DNA of 24,531 bases from Syntrophaceae bacterium UBA1163 (GTDB lineage Bacteria; Desulfobacterota; BSN033; UBA1163): contig DBZJ01000137.1 of assembly GCA_002311635.1 (NCBI GenBank), positions 1 to 24,531 on the forward strand, written 5' to 3'. Below the pieces are notes generated by a model. It ran no database searches. It was given only the letters and a program-made list of their open reading frames with translations, and was not told the origin of the DNA. Shown here piece by piece: positions 7,652 through 16,097 of this stretch. A program made the position numbers and the translations under genes. The first letter of the stretch is position 1. Each line of letters begins with the position of its first letter.

Positions 7652-7679
7652 TGACTCCACCAATTCATCGGATTATAAT
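7651..7679 (+). promoter_or_regulatory. Strong sigma-70 promoter for the cysteine-rich protein gene
   Basis: TTGACT (7651-7656), a 17-bp spacer and a perfect TATAAT (7674-7679) lie about 40 bp before the ATG at 7718. GGAGGTGA lies between them as the ribosome-binding site. Together with the terminator after the gene this makes a single-gene transcription unit. Confidence 0.8.
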
Positions 7680-7717
7680 GCTTGGGTATCGTGCAAATTG
7701 GAAGGAGGTGATATTGA

Positions 7718-8095
7718 ATGAAGAAGACGATCATTTTCACCCTCGTGCTTACCCTCGCTCTTGTAACCTTGGCCCTCGCCCTTGCCGATAAGACCAAGAT
7801 GACTGTAAAGGTGGGAGACCAACTCTACGTTTGTGGCTGTGGTGAAGGTTGTCCGTGTGACACGATGTCAAGAAACCCTGGCAAGTGCACCTGTGGGAAA
7901 GACCTGGTGAAAACAAAGGTGACGAAGGTTGAGGAGGGGAAAATTACGGTTGAGTCAAGGAAAAAGCCTTTCGTGAGCGTGGCGAAATATGTCTGCGATT
8001 GCGGCCCTGATTGTAAGTGCGACACAATCAGCCAGAATCCAGGTAATTGCACCTGCGGCAAAAAGATGGTGGAAGTAAAGGCAAAGGGTAAATAA
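7718..8095 (+). CDS. Secreted cysteine-rich protein with two HMBD-like metal-binding repeats
   Basis: The 125-residue protein has a signal peptide (about residues 1-23, ending ALALA). The rest is two copies, near residues 37-66 and 91-120, of a unit reading YVCxCGxxCxCDTxSxNPGxCTCGKxxV. The ...PGxCxCGKxLV half is like the heavy-metal-binding domain found in copper efflux proteins (YxCPMHPxxxxxxPGxCPxCGMxL), but the CPMHP part is replaced by a CxCGxxCxC cluster. Each repeat has six cysteines and could bind a soft metal ion in the periplasm. The two repeats are joined by a Lys/Val-rich segment. The gene has its own strong promoter, ribosome-binding site and terminator, so it may be highly expressed or regulated. 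Its function is otherwise unknown. Confidence 0.8.
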   Translation: MKKTIIFTLVLTLALVTLALALADKTKMTVKVGDQLYVCGCGEGCPCDTMSRNPGKCTCGKDLVKTKVTKVEEGKITVESRKKPFVSVAKYVCDCGPDCKCDTISQNPGNCTCGKKMVEVKAKGK

Positions 8096-8138
8096 GCAAT
8101 AAGCGATTGTTCAGAAATTTGATCAAGTTAACCTGAAA

Positions 8139-8178
8139 CGGGCAGGGTTCTGAGGTTTAAAACCTGCCTGTTTTTTTT
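8139..8178 (+). terminator. Rho-independent terminator of the cysteine-rich protein gene
   Basis: CGGGCAGG (8139-8146) pairs with CCTGCCTG (8163-8170), including one G-U pair, and is followed directly by eight Ts (8171-8178). The stretch from here to the next promoter (8179-8331) shows no gene or clear motif. Confidence 0.85.
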
Positions 8179-8331
8179 GGCAACGGGAGAACAAAGGCAG
8201 CTGCTGAGGTTCATGCCAGCTTAACATGCTGACAATATTTGGTATTTTTCTATTGGAGAAACCCCCTCGGACCCCTTTTCAGGTACCCTAAGGACCCGTA
8301 CAAAAAGTTATGAACTTTCGTGCAAATACAA

Positions 8332-8360
8332 TTGATTTTTTTGTATTTTTAGTGTATATT
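8332..8360 (+). promoter_or_regulatory. Sigma-70 promoter for the lipoprotein gene
   Basis: TTGATT (8332-8337), a 17-bp spacer and TATATT (8355-8360) lie in a very AT-rich stretch. A perfect TATAAT overlaps at 8362-8367. Transcription would begin near 8367-8375, which argues against the ATG at 8366 as the start of the following gene. Confidence 0.6.
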
Positions 8361-8398
8361 TTATAATGTTAATTCAAAAAGGGAAAAAGGTCTCCAAC

Positions 8399-9541
8399 GT
8401 GTCGAGATCCCGCCTTTCATTTTTCTTGATTCTCTTCTTTTTCCTTTTTTTTGTTTTTGCCTGCTCTATGCCGTCCTGGTTTCCAATTAAGAAAGGACCA
8501 TCTTCCGAGGCAAAAATGAAAGAACTGCAGGATCAGGAAGTGATCATCGTCGATAGTGAAAAGTATGTCAAGGTGTTAAACCCGAAGGCGTCGGAGGGAA
8601 AGGATCAACCCAAATACCTGTATGTTCCCGTTAACGAATACCTTTCCAAAAAGGAGAGCTTCGCCACCCCGTCCCCGAAGAAGGGGGAGGTTAAGAAAGA
8701 AACTCCCCCTGCTTCTGCGAAAACGCCGTCTTCCGTAGAAGAGGAGGTCCTCGTCGTATCTGCGTCGAAAGCGACCTCTTCGGGCTTGAAGAAAAAAGTT
8801 CTGATTCCTTATTTTGATGATCGAATCGCTGAGGGCGAAGAGGTGTGGGGAGACTGGGTCGCTGAAAAACTGATGAAGGAGGTAAACCGGCGGTCCCTCC
8901 AAATCCTGTTCACCGACTATCGAATGGTCAAAGAATTCCTCGGGGCAAGAGAAGTTGATTTAAAGGACCTTCAGACACCCAAAGTCCTCCAGTACCTCAA
9001 CGAAGTTTTTGGGGTCCATGCCCTTGTGGTGGGACAACTCTCAGGCCCCTATGTCTTCACCACCAAGACAACGAAGGATCAAGGAGGAACGGCTTCGGCC
9101 ATTATCAAAATAGACGTAAGGTTAGTCGACACCTTTTCCGGTAAAACCCTTAAGAATCTGTCCGCCAGTAACCCCATCGTCGCGGCCAAGGAAACGGGAA
9201 CCTTTTCCGAAGAGAAGGCCAAGGTGAAAGCGGTGGATCTGGCCATTGCTACACTGGGACGCTCCCTTGCCAAAGAATTAGATGGCATGGATTGGTTTTG
9301 TCGGATCGCCAAGGTAGAGGGTGAAAATGTTTACGTGAATGCCGGGAAATTAACCGGTCTTAAGGTGGGAGATGTGATGGAAGTATCTCGGCCCGGCGGA
9401 TCCGGAGAACGAGGAGAGGTGAAAGGCAAGATTCAAATCTCAGCCTTCTTTGGAATCGATGCCTCAATGGGCAGGCTGATCCAAGGGAAAAACCCCGATG
9501 TCGACGACATCTTGAGATTGGCCAAAGGTGAAGGGACCTGA
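8399..9541 (+). CDS. Outer-membrane-type lipoprotein with CsgG/LpoB-like and FlgT-like domains
   Basis: I place the start at the GTG (8399), preceded by AAAAAGG, because the ATG at 8366 lies within the promoter. From the GTG the protein is 380 residues. A hydrophobic leader ends in a lipobox (VFAC) with Cys22 as the lipidated residue. A Lys/Pro/Ser-rich flexible linker follows to about residue 125. A domain beginning KKVLIPYFDD then resembles the alpha/beta fold of CsgG, LpoB and TolB-like lipoproteins (EKLMKEVNRR, VFGVHALVVGQLSG, VDTFSGKTL). The C-terminal part (VYVNAGKLTGLKVGDVMEV) resembles the last domain of FlgT-type proteins. It probably acts on the inner face of the outer membrane, but the partner is unknown. 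It is a single gene, not next to curli, flagellar or PBP genes. Confidence 0.75.
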   Translation: MSRSRLSFFLILFFFLFFVFACSMPSWFPIKKGPSSEAKMKELQDQEVIIVDSEKYVKVLNPKASEGKDQPKYLYVPVNEYLSKKESFATPSPKKGEVKKETPPASAKTPSSVEEEVLVVSASKATSSGLKKKVLIPYFDDRIAEGEEVWGDWVAEKLMKEVNRRSLQILFTDYRMVKEFLGAREVDLKDLQTPKVLQYLNEVFGVHALVVGQLSGPYVFTTKTTKDQGGTASAIIKIDVRLVDTFSGKTLKNLSASNPIVAAKETGTFSEEKAKVKAVDLAIATLGRSLAKELDGMDWFCRIAKVEGENVYVNAGKLTGLKVGDVMEVSRPGGSGERGEVKGKIQISAFFGIDASMGRLIQGKNPDVDDILRLAKGEGT

Positions 9542-9667
9542 TTTTTCGCGCTGAATCGGCCATCATCAAACCAGTCCCGTTGTGGAAATATTTACTCGTT
9601 GTCGTGGCGTCGTCCAGATCCAAACTGAAGTTCCTTTTTTTACTGCCAGGAAGGAGGTTTTAATTTT

Positions 9668-10150
9668 ATGTTTCAGATCGGTGATAAAGCGGTTTATCCA
9701 GGACACGGTGTTGGAATCATCGAAGCCATCGAGACCAAACAGATCTCTGGCAAGGAACAGATCTTTTTCATCCTCCGAATTTTGGAAAACGGGATGACCA
9801 TTATGATCCCCCGGGACAATGTGGAGGCGGCCAAACTGAGGGGGATCATCCGGAAAATTGATGTCCGGAAGGTCATCGGAATCCTAAAGGATCGGGAAGT
9901 CACCGTCGATACTCAGACCTGGAATAGGAGATACCGGGAGTACATGGAAAAAATCAATACGGGGTCGATCTACGGCATTGCGGAAGTACTCCGGGATCTC
10001 CATCTTCTCAAAGAGGAGAAAGAACTTTCCTTCGGCGAGAGGAAAATTATGGACACCGCCAAAAATCTGCTGGTCAAGGAACTGGCCATCGCCCGGAATG
10101 TGAAAGAGACGGATATTTTGAGGGAGATCCATTCGATCTTTGGATCATGA
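9668..10150 (+). CDS. carD: CarD/CdnL-family transcription regulator
   Basis: The 160-residue protein starts MFQIGDKAVYPGHGVGIIEAIE, the hallmark of the CarD/CdnL RNA-polymerase-interacting domain (residues 1-60), and continues with the helical DNA-binding C-terminal domain (WNRRYREYMEKINTGSIYGIAEVLRDL, and ELSFGERKIMDTAKNLL). Family members bind the RNA polymerase beta subunit and stabilise open complexes at rRNA and other promoters. An AAGGAGG ribosome-binding site lies 10 nt before the ATG. It heads a gene cluster (PIN-TRAM, ispD, ispF, synthetases) that recurs in many bacteria. Confidence 0.93.
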   Translation: MFQIGDKAVYPGHGVGIIEAIETKQISGKEQIFFILRILENGMTIMIPRDNVEAAKLRGIIRKIDVRKVIGILKDREVTVDTQTWNRRYREYMEKINTGSIYGIAEVLRDLHLLKEEKELSFGERKIMDTAKNLLVKELAIARNVKETDILREIHSIFGS

Positions 10151-10228
10151 CCTCTTTCAAATTTCCGTCCTTCATTTTCATTGACATGTCTTCTCATACC
10201 ATCCCATTATGCAAAGGAGGTGAACAGT

Positions 10229-11275
10229 TTGGGTTCATGGATTCTTCGTATCTTATTATTCCTTATCTGCGCCATCAGCGGGTACTATCTATTCCAGGGT
10301 TTTTCTCCCTCTCCTCCAATTCCTCTTCTGGGGTTCGTCGGCGGACTTATCCTCGCAGCCTTGATCCTTTTGACCGAGAAGGGGTTGAAAAAGATCCCTT
10401 TAAAAAATCTTTTGGGAGGCCTCATCGGATTCATCCTCGGCATCATGGTAGCCAGTATCCTGTCCAACGCCTTTTTCTCCAATCTGTTTGACCATCAAGG
10501 AGCGGTCCTTCCTCTTTCGAGCATCCTCTACGGAGTCTGTGGATATATTGGCCTCCGAATCGGCTATAAGAAAGGGGAAGAAGTTCATCTGCCCAACTGG
10601 AAACTGTTTTCGAAAAATCTTCCTCAAACTGAAAATGCGAAGATTTTGGATACCAGTGTGATCATCGACGGCCGCATCGCCGACATTACAGAAACTGGAT
10701 TCATAGAAGGGCCGCTGGTCATTCCGCAATTCATACTGAACGAGCTCCAGCACATTGCTGACTCTTCAGACTCCATCAAACGAACAAGAGGCAAAAGGGG
10801 GTTGGAAGTTCTCCACCACATTCAAAAGCAGGCCACGGTGGATGTTCAGATTGTAGACAGGGATTATCCCGCTGTTAAAGAGGTCGATTCAAAATTGATT
10901 GAATTGGCCAAAGAGGTCCGCGGGAAAATCATCACCAACGACTCCAACCTCAATAAAGTGGCAGAGCTCCAGGGGATCGACGTGCTCAACATCAATGAGT
11001 TAGCCAATTCTATCAAACCTGTCGTCCTTCCCGGAGAGGAGATCAATGTCAAGATCCTGAAAGAAGGAAAAGAAATCGGGCAGGGGGTGGCCTATCTCGA
11101 TGATGGGACGATGATCGTGGTCGATAACGGAAGAAAACACATGGGCAAGATGATCGATGTCATCGTCACCAGCGTGCTCCAGACCCCTGCAGGAAGGATG
11201 ATCTTCGCCCGTCTGAAGGAGGAGGCGAATCGTGAGAACCAGGGGGAAGGATTATTATTACCGCCTGGACAGTGA
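10229..11275 (+). CDS. Membrane-anchored PIN-TRAM domain protein (YacL-like)
   Basis: From the TTG at 10229 the protein is 348 residues. This start is favoured by AAAGGAGGTGA (10213-10223) ending 5 nt before it; an upstream TTG at 10181 lacks such a site. Four membrane segments (about 4-22, 31-48, 60-80, 93-112) precede a PIN nuclease-like domain starting KILDTSVIIDGRI (Asp141 is the first expected metal ligand; TNDSNLNK carries later acidic residues). A C-terminal TRAM RNA-binding domain covers about 270-335 (PGEEINVKIL...GQGVAYLDDGTMIVV). The architecture equals that of Bacillus YacL. It probably acts on RNA at the inner membrane, but the substrate is unknown. It lies between carD and ispD. 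Confidence 0.92.
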   Translation: MGSWILRILLFLICAISGYYLFQGFSPSPPIPLLGFVGGLILAALILLTEKGLKKIPLKNLLGGLIGFILGIMVASILSNAFFSNLFDHQGAVLPLSSILYGVCGYIGLRIGYKKGEEVHLPNWKLFSKNLPQTENAKILDTSVIIDGRIADITETGFIEGPLVIPQFILNELQHIADSSDSIKRTRGKRGLEVLHHIQKQATVDVQIVDRDYPAVKEVDSKLIELAKEVRGKIITNDSNLNKVAELQGIDVLNINELANSIKPVVLPGEEINVKILKEGKEIGQGVAYLDDGTMIVVDNGRKHMGKMIDVIVTSVLQTPAGRMIFARLKEEANRENQGEGLLLPPGQ

Positions 11276-11381
11276 GTTTTAATAGAGAAGGAAGTAAGAA
11301 TATCAGGTTGGGATTGCGAGTATCCTGCCTTGCCACTGGGGCCTCAACCTTAACCTTTTCTTTCGGGTTTGCATTTGAACG

Positions 11382-12110
11382 ATGAAGGCTGACGCCGTGA
11401 TCGTCTCCGCTGGGAAGGGACTTCGCTTCATGGAGGGGAAGAAAAAGCAATTCCACTCCCTGGGCGGGAAACCCATCCTCGCTCATAGCCTTGAGAAATT
11501 CGAGACCTGCCCTCTGATTCGCTCCATCCTCCTCGTGGTTGGCGAGGAGGATATGGATTACTGCCTGAAAGAAATCGTCGAAAGATATGGATTTCAAAAA
11601 GTCTCCCAGATCGTCCCGGGCGGGAGGCGAAGGCAGGACTCCGTCAAAAACGGGATTGACGCTCTCCCGAGGGACGCGGACATCGTGGCGATTCACGACG
11701 GCGTCCGCCCTTTTATCACCAAAGCGATGATCGAAGATACCATTCATTCTGCGGTGCGATATGGAGCTGTGGTATTGGCCATGCCGGTCAAGGACACGAT
11801 CAAAATTTCCAACCCGGATGGGACCGTTCTCAAGACGCTGGATCGGGAATCCATCTGGCAAATCCAGACCCCCCAGACCTTCCAGGTCGATGTGATCAAA
11901 GAGGCTTACTATCGGGCGACGGAAGACGGGTTTGTTGGGACGGATGACGCCTCTCTCGTCGAACATCTGGGAGTAAAGGTCCATATCCTTCCGGGATCCT
12001 ATATGAATATTAAGATTACCACCCCCGAAGACCTGTTTTTGGCCAACCTCTTTCTCAAGACAGACATCCATTCTAAAGAAGATGTGACAGGAGGGACAAA
12101 AAAAAGATGA
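11382..12110 (+). CDS. ispD: 2-C-methyl-D-erythritol 4-phosphate cytidylyltransferase
   Basis: IspD couples MEP to CTP in the non-mevalonate isoprenoid pathway. The 242 residues carry VSAGKGLRF and KKKQF (CTP-binding loop), [38 protein letters not shown] and the closing [14 protein letters not shown]. The loop has Lys where many homologues have Pro-Lys-Gln, a minor variation. There is an in-frame TGA just before the ATG, so this is the first possible start. It has no clear ribosome-binding site. The stop overlaps the ispF start by 4 bp (ATGA), so the two successive-pathway enzymes are translationally coupled. Confidence 0.96.
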   Translation: MKADAVIVSAGKGLRFMEGKKKQFHSLGGKPILAHSLEKFETCPLIRSILLVVGEEDMDYCLKEIVERYGFQKVSQIVPGGRRRQDSVKNGIDALPRDADIVAIHDGVRPFITKAMIEDTIHSAVRYGAVVLAMPVKDTIKISNPDGTVLKTLDRESIWQIQTPQTFQVDVIKEAYYRATEDGFVGTDDASLVEHLGVKVHILPGSYMNIKITTPEDLFLANLFLKTDIHSKEDVTGGTKKR

Positions 12111-12589
12111 GAGTTGGCTTTGGATATGATGTTCATCCCTTCGTCCCAGGCCGGCCATTGATCCTGGGGGGGATAGGAATCCCTTATCTATTGGGGTTGA
12201 AGGGACATTCGGATGCGGATGTTCTCACTCATGCCATTTGCGATGCCTTGCTCGGGGCTGTTGCGGAGGGAGATATCGGAAGACATTTTCCGGACACGGA
12301 CCCCCAGTACCGCGATATTAAGAGCATGATTCTTCTAAAAAAGGTATTGGTCAAGGTGAGGGAGAAAGGGTTTCGCCCGATCAATGTGGATGCCACCATT
12401 GTGGCCCAGAAGCCCAAACTCGCGGATACCATTCCCAGAATGGTGAAAGAGGTCGCGGATGTCCTGGAGATCGAAACGGGGAGAGTCAATGTAAAGGCCA
12501 CCACGACAGAGGGGTTGGGATTTACCGGCAGGGAAGAGGGGATTGCTGCCTATGCCGTGGTACTGGTAGAAGAAGACACTGTGTCGTAG
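12107..12589 (+). CDS. ispF: 2-C-methyl-D-erythritol 2,4-cyclodiphosphate synthase
   Basis: IspF cyclises CDP-ME 2-phosphate to MEcPP with release of CMP and works as a trimer. The 160 residues hold the metal ligands at Asp8, His10 (GFGYDVHPF) and His42 ([10 protein letters not shown]), the same numbers as in E. coli Isp[15 protein letters not shown] and [22 protein letters not shown] are also present. Length is normal. It follows ispD with a 4-bp overlap. A long palindromic element begins directly after its TAG. Confidence 0.97.
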   Translation: MRVGFGYDVHPFVPGRPLILGGIGIPYLLGLKGHSDADVLTHAICDALLGAVAEGDIGRHFPDTDPQYRDIKSMILLKKVLVKVREKGFRPINVDATIVAQKPKLADTIPRMVKEVADVLEIETGRVNVKATTTEGLGFTGREEGIAAYAVVLVEEDTVS

Positions 12590-12772
12590 GACCGAACCCC
12601 GCCCTGGCGGGATCAGGCTCCTCAGCTTTAGAATGCGGTCTTTTAGGGTTATGGATAACTGAACTTCTTGCGAATTTTAATCTTTTTATCGGCTTGCATG
12701 CCAGCAGTTGACCGGTAAAAGGTTCCCGCTCTAAAGCTTCGTTACCTTACCCCACCAGGGCGGAATTCGGTC
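12590..12772. repeat. 183-bp nested palindromic element between ispF and gltX
   Basis: The outer arms, 12590-12607 and 12755-12772, share GACCGAA and CCGCCCTGG in inverted orientation, with small mismatches between. A second nested pair is perfect: AGCTTTAGA at 12624-12632 and TCTAAAGCT at 12730-12738, extended by GCGG/CCGC with a 2-nt bulge. The centre is AT-rich with a GGC...GCC hairpin near 12690. It contains no ORF. It could be a dispersed palindromic unit, a MITE-like element or a structured RNA in the ispF-gltX transcript. The element starts at the first base after the ispF stop. Confidence 0.65.
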
Positions 12773-12786
12773 TTGGAGCCGAAGCG

Positions 12787-12843
12787 GTGTCCGGATAATT
12801 GTGACACGCTGTCCTCGGGGAAAGTGAGCGGGGAGGAGGACAC
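12787..12843 (+). promoter_or_regulatory. Alternative hairpins in the gltX upstream region
   Basis: TGTCCTC (12810-12816) can pair with GAGGACA (12836-12842). GTGTCC (12787-12792) can instead pair with GGACAC (12838-12843), or GTGTC with GACAC at 12803-12807. These pairings are mutually exclusive, so a switch is conceivable, but no known riboswitch or T-box motif is evident. From 12850 to 12910 the sequence is a GATTT/AATTT-rich run of simple repeats. Confidence 0.25.
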
Positions 12844-12922
12844 ATATCGGTCATTTGGAATTGGTGCTTGAGATTTATTTGGGATTTGAAATTTGAGATT
12901 TGGTTATGGACGAGGGTTTTGA

Positions 12923-14368
12923 ATGACTTCAGAGGTTCGGGTTCGCTTTGCGCCTGCCCCTACGGGGCTTCTCCATATCGGAAATGCCCGGACGGCTCTC
13001 TTCAACTTTCTCTTCGCAAAACGAAATCAGGGAAGATTTGTCCTTCGTATTGAAGATACGGACTTGGAGAGATCGAACGATACCTCCATTGACCGGATTT
13101 TAGAAGATCTGGAATGGCTTGGAATTTCGTGGGATGAAGGTCCTGAGCGAGACGGACCCGTGGGTCCTTATCGTCAATCCCAGCGAGTGGGCATCTATCG
13201 TGAATTGGCTGACCGACTATCTCGAGAAGAAAAGAGCTATAAGTGTTTTTGCTCCGAAGAGAGGCTGGAAGCCCTTCGAAAAGAGCAACTTTCAAAAGGG
13301 AAAATGCCCCGCTACGACGGACATTGCCGTTCCCTCTCTTCGGAAGAGATTGCGAAGATGGAAGCGGCCGGTCTCCACCCCGTGCTCCGGTTTCATGTGG
13401 GAAGAGGGCAGATCCTGTTTGATGACCTTATTCACGGAAAAATGAATTTCGACTCCGCCGGGATCGGCGATTTTATCATTGTCCGATCGGATGGAATGGC
13501 TTCTTATAATTTTGCGTGTGTGATCGATGATCATTCCATGCGCATCACTCACGTCATCCGGGGGGAGGACCATCTCTCCAATACCCCGCGCCAGATCCTT
13601 CTTTATCAGGCCCTGTCCTGGCAACCCCCTCTCTTCGCTCACCATCCCCTGATCCTTGGGCCGGACCGGTCCCCGTTGAGCAAACGCCATGGGGCGACCG
13701 CTGTTTCCCAATATCGGGAGGAGGGCTTTCTGCCGGAGGCTCTTGAGAATTATCTCATTCTTCTGGGCTGGACGCCTCCTTCCGGCCGGGAAATGCTTTC
13801 TTTCGAAAGAATGGCGGAGGAGTTCTCAATCCATGACGTTTCGAAAAGTGCTCCTGTTTTCGATCGCAAGAAATTGGAGTGGTTGAACAGTGTCTACATC
13901 CGGGAGAAAGAAGAAGGGCCGCTTGCTGAAATTCTGATTCCCTATCTTCAAAAGGCTGGGATACGGACGGAGCAAATCGATCGCCAATGGGTCAACCAAG
14001 TCTTGGGTGTTCTAAAAGAAAATATCGTCGTCCTTTCACAGGTGGAAGAGTATCTGGGTATCTTTTTCGATGAGAAATTCTTCTTTGAGGAGGGAACCAA
14101 AACCCTGCTCCGGGACCCCGGAAATCGGGAGACCCTTCGCTCTGTCCTCGGAGTAGTAGAGGCTTGGCCAGAATTCACATCGGGTGAACAGACCTCCTTG
14201 CTTTCCCAATTGGAGAAAAAAACAGGCCGGAAAGGGAAAAGCCTTTACGCCCCTCTCCGAGCGGCGGTCACCGGAAAGACAAAGGGACCCGAATTGACCA
14301 GGACACTTCCCCTCCTCGGCAAGGAAAGGATCATGAGACGCCTGAAAATGGCGTTGGAGATTACGTAA
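12923..14368 (+). CDS. gltX: Glutamyl-tRNA synthetase
   Basis: This class I synthetase charges tRNA-Glu (and, in species lacking GlnRS, also tRNA-Gln). The 481 residues contain the signature HIGN at 18-21 (FAPAPTGLLHIGNARTALFN), LRIEDTD, and a zinc-binding set Cys108, Cys110, Tyr131 and Cys135. SYNFACVIDDHSM, HVIRGEDHLSNTPRQ and the KMSKS-equivalent SKRHG at 253-257 follow. The C-terminal anticodon-binding domain ends with the usual KGKSLYAPLRAAVTG segment. The start is preceded by GAGGG. It precedes cysS, as in many genomes where these synthetases adjoin ispDF. Whether it is discriminating cannot be told from sequence alone. Confidence 0.97.
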   Translation: MTSEVRVRFAPAPTGLLHIGNARTALFNFLFAKRNQGRFVLRIEDTDLERSNDTSIDRILEDLEWLGISWDEGPERDGPVGPYRQSQRVGIYRELADRLSREEKSYKCFCSEERLEALRKEQLSKGKMPRYDGHCRSLSSEEIAKMEAAGLHPVLRFHVGRGQILFDDLIHGKMNFDSAGIGDFIIVRSDGMASYNFACVIDDHSMRITHVIRGEDHLSNTPRQILLYQALSWQPPLFAHHPLILGPDRSPLSKRHGATAVSQYREEGFLPEALENYLILLGWTPPSGREMLSFERMAEEFSIHDVSKSAPVFDRKKLEWLNSVYIREKEEGPLAEILIPYLQKAGIRTEQIDRQWVNQVLGVLKENIVVLSQVEEYLGIFFDEKFFFEEGTKTLLRDPGNRETLRSVLGVVEAWPEFTSGEQTSLLSQLEKKTGRKGKSLYAPLRAAVTGKTKGPELTRTLPLLGKERIMRRLKMALEIT

Positions 14369-14380
14369 TGTAACATTATC

Positions 14381-14477
14381 AAATCCCCCTTAGTCCACCT
14401 TTTGCCTGTCTTTGACAGGAAAAAGATTACAAAGGGGGAGACTCCTCCCTTTAGCAAAGGGAGGTTGGGAGGGATTT
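14381..14477. repeat. Palindromic dispersed repeat between gltX and cysS
   Basis: The element begins AAATCCCCCTTAG and ends with the imperfect complement GGGAGGGATTT. Inside are two perfect hairpins: CCTGTC-TTT-GACAGG (14405-14419) and CCTCCCTTT-AGC-AAAGGGAGG (14444-14464). Such 'AAATCCCCC ... GGGATTT' elements are widespread intergenic repeats in environmental bacteria. It may form a strong mRNA hairpin just before the cysS ribosome-binding site. Confidence 0.65.
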
Positions 14478-14490
14478 TGAGGACAAACCG

Positions 14491-15963
14491 ATGTCCATTC
14501 GCCTCCACAATACCCTGACCGGCAACAAGGAAGACTTCGTTCCCCTTCACGATAAGAAGGTGGGGATGTATGTCTGTGGGGTGACCGTCTATGATCTCTC
14601 TCACATCGGGCATGCCCGTTCTGCCATCGTTTTCGATACGATCTATCGATATTTTCGTTATTGCGGTTATGAGGTGACCTTCGTTCGAAACTTCACGGAC
14701 GTCGATGACAAGATCATCAAGCGGGCCAATGAGGAAGGGGTCGACACCAAAACCATCGCCGAGAAATACATTAGCGAATTCAACATCGACATGGGCAAGC
14801 TGGGCCTGGAAAAACCCTCGGTTGAACCCAGAGCCACAGATCATATCCCTGAGATGATTCGCCTGATTTCAGCCCTCGTCCAAAAGGGGTTTGCCTATCA
14901 GAGCGGCGGCGATGTCTTTTTCTCTGTGCAAAAATTTAAGGATTACGGAAAGCTCTCAAAGAGGGATTTGGAAGAGATGCAGGCCGGGGCCCGGGTCGAA
15001 ATTGATGAGAAGAAAGAGAACCCGCTTGACTTTGCCCTTTGGAAAGCCAGCAAGCCCGGGGAGCCCTTCTGGGAAAGTCCGTGGGGAAAAGGAAGACCGG
15101 GCTGGCACATCGAATGTTCTGTGATGAGCCAGAAGTATTTAGGCGAGACCCTGGATATTCACGGCGGCGGAAGGGATCTCATTTTCCCTCACCACGAAAA
15201 TGAGATCGCTCAATCCGAAGCAGCCACCGGAAAAACCTTTGTCCGGTACTGGGTCCATAACGGCTTTGTCAATATCAACAAGGAAAAGATGTCCAAGTCC
15301 CTCGGCAACATTCTCACCATCAGAGAGATCCTCAAAGATTGGCATCCCGAAGTCCTTCGGCTCTTCTTTCTCTCTCATCATTATCGGAGTCCTGTGGATT
15401 ACTCAGAGGATAGCTTCGGCGAAGCTCAAAAAGGTTTGGACCGATTTTACACCACCATCCATGAGATTCAGGAAGAACTGAAGAGACCCCTTGTGTCACA
15501 AAGCAAGGTCGATCCTACGGCCATCGAAAATTGCCGCAGCGTCATCGAATCCTTTCCGGCCCGGTTCGAAGAAGCCATGGATGACGATTTTAACACCGCC
15601 CAGGCCTTGGGATATTTCTATGACCTCCAAACCCAGTTGAATAGCCTCCTGAGCCTTTCAAAAGGTCGGCCGACCGAAGAGATGATCTCCATGTTGAAAC
15701 AGGGCCTCAACCACTTCAGCATGAAGGGATGGGTCTTCGGTTTATTTCGGGAAGATCCTGAGAGATATTTGGCTCAGCGGAAAAAAGAGGGGCTAAAGAG
15801 GCTCAATCTCACGGAACAAACCATTCTCCAATTGATTGAAGAAAGAAATCTGGCTCGGAAGGCGAAAAACTGGAAAAGAGCTGACGAGATCCGAAATGAT
15901 CTTCTATCGAAAGGAGTTGTTTTAGAGGATACGCCTTCCGGAACAACCTGGAAAGTTAAGTAA
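14491..15963 (+). CDS. cysS: Cysteinyl-tRNA synthetase
   Basis: This class I synthetase charges tRNA-Cys. Over 490 residues the four zinc ligands fall at Cys29, Cys209, His234 and Glu238, nearly identical to E. coli CysRS (28, 209, 234, 238). The HIGH motif is HIGHA at 38 and KMSKS is exact at 266-270. NFTDVDDKI and GWHIECSVM are present, with the DALR-type anticodon domain after about 350. GAGGA lies before the ATG. It is the last gene of the carD-ispDF-synthetase cluster and is convergent with the next gene. Confidence 0.98.
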   Translation: MSIRLHNTLTGNKEDFVPLHDKKVGMYVCGVTVYDLSHIGHARSAIVFDTIYRYFRYCGYEVTFVRNFTDVDDKIIKRANEEGVDTKTIAEKYISEFNIDMGKLGLEKPSVEPRATDHIPEMIRLISALVQKGFAYQSGGDVFFSVQKFKDYGKLSKRDLEEMQAGARVEIDEKKENPLDFALWKASKPGEPFWESPWGKGRPGWHIECSVMSQKYLGETLDIHGGGRDLIFPHHENEIAQSEAATGKTFVRYWVHNGFVNINKEKMSKSLGNILTIREILKDWHPEVLRLFFLSHHYRSPVDYSEDSFGEAQKGLDRFYTTIHEIQEELKRPLVSQSKVDPTAIENCRSVIESFPARFEEAMDDDFNTAQALGYFYDLQTQLNSLLSLSKGRPTEEMISMLKQGLNHFSMKGWVFGLFREDPERYLAQRKKEGLKRLNLTEQTILQLIEERNLARKAKNWKRADEIRNDLLSKGVVLEDTPSGTTWKVK

Positions 15964-16068
15964 CGCTCGTCCCGATCTCATATTTTTAATTCTGCATTCG
16001 ACAATCCGCGATGGTGTCTTAATCTCTTTCCACCCAACGGGTCTTCACCCATTCGCCTGCGCGAAGCG

Positions 16069-16084
16069 CCGGCCTTTAGGCCGG
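16069..16084. terminator. GC hairpin between convergent genes (weak terminator candidate)
   Basis: CCGGCC-TTTA-GGCCGG is a perfect 6-bp hairpin in the 134-bp gap between the 3' ends of cysS and the large ATPase gene. It lacks a T-run on either side, so it may be just a folded spacer or part of a dispersed repeat. It is the only candidate for ending either transcript. Confidence 0.35.
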
Positions 16085-16097
16085 GGAATCAAAGGGT

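Noticed and set aside
8366..8398. ATG at 8366 as the lipoprotein start
   Set aside because: It overlaps the -10 region of the promoter and lacks a ribosome-binding site. The GTG at 8399 gives a normal lipoprotein leader.
10181..10210. TTGACA-18-CATTAT as a promoter of the PIN-TRAM gene
   Set aside because: Transcription would start inside the ribosome-binding site of the gene. It is more likely co-transcribed with carD.
11166..12158. 330-residue minus-strand open frame
   Set aside because: It lies antisense to ispD and the end of the PIN-TRAM gene, which have complete family motifs; no sensible domain appears in it.
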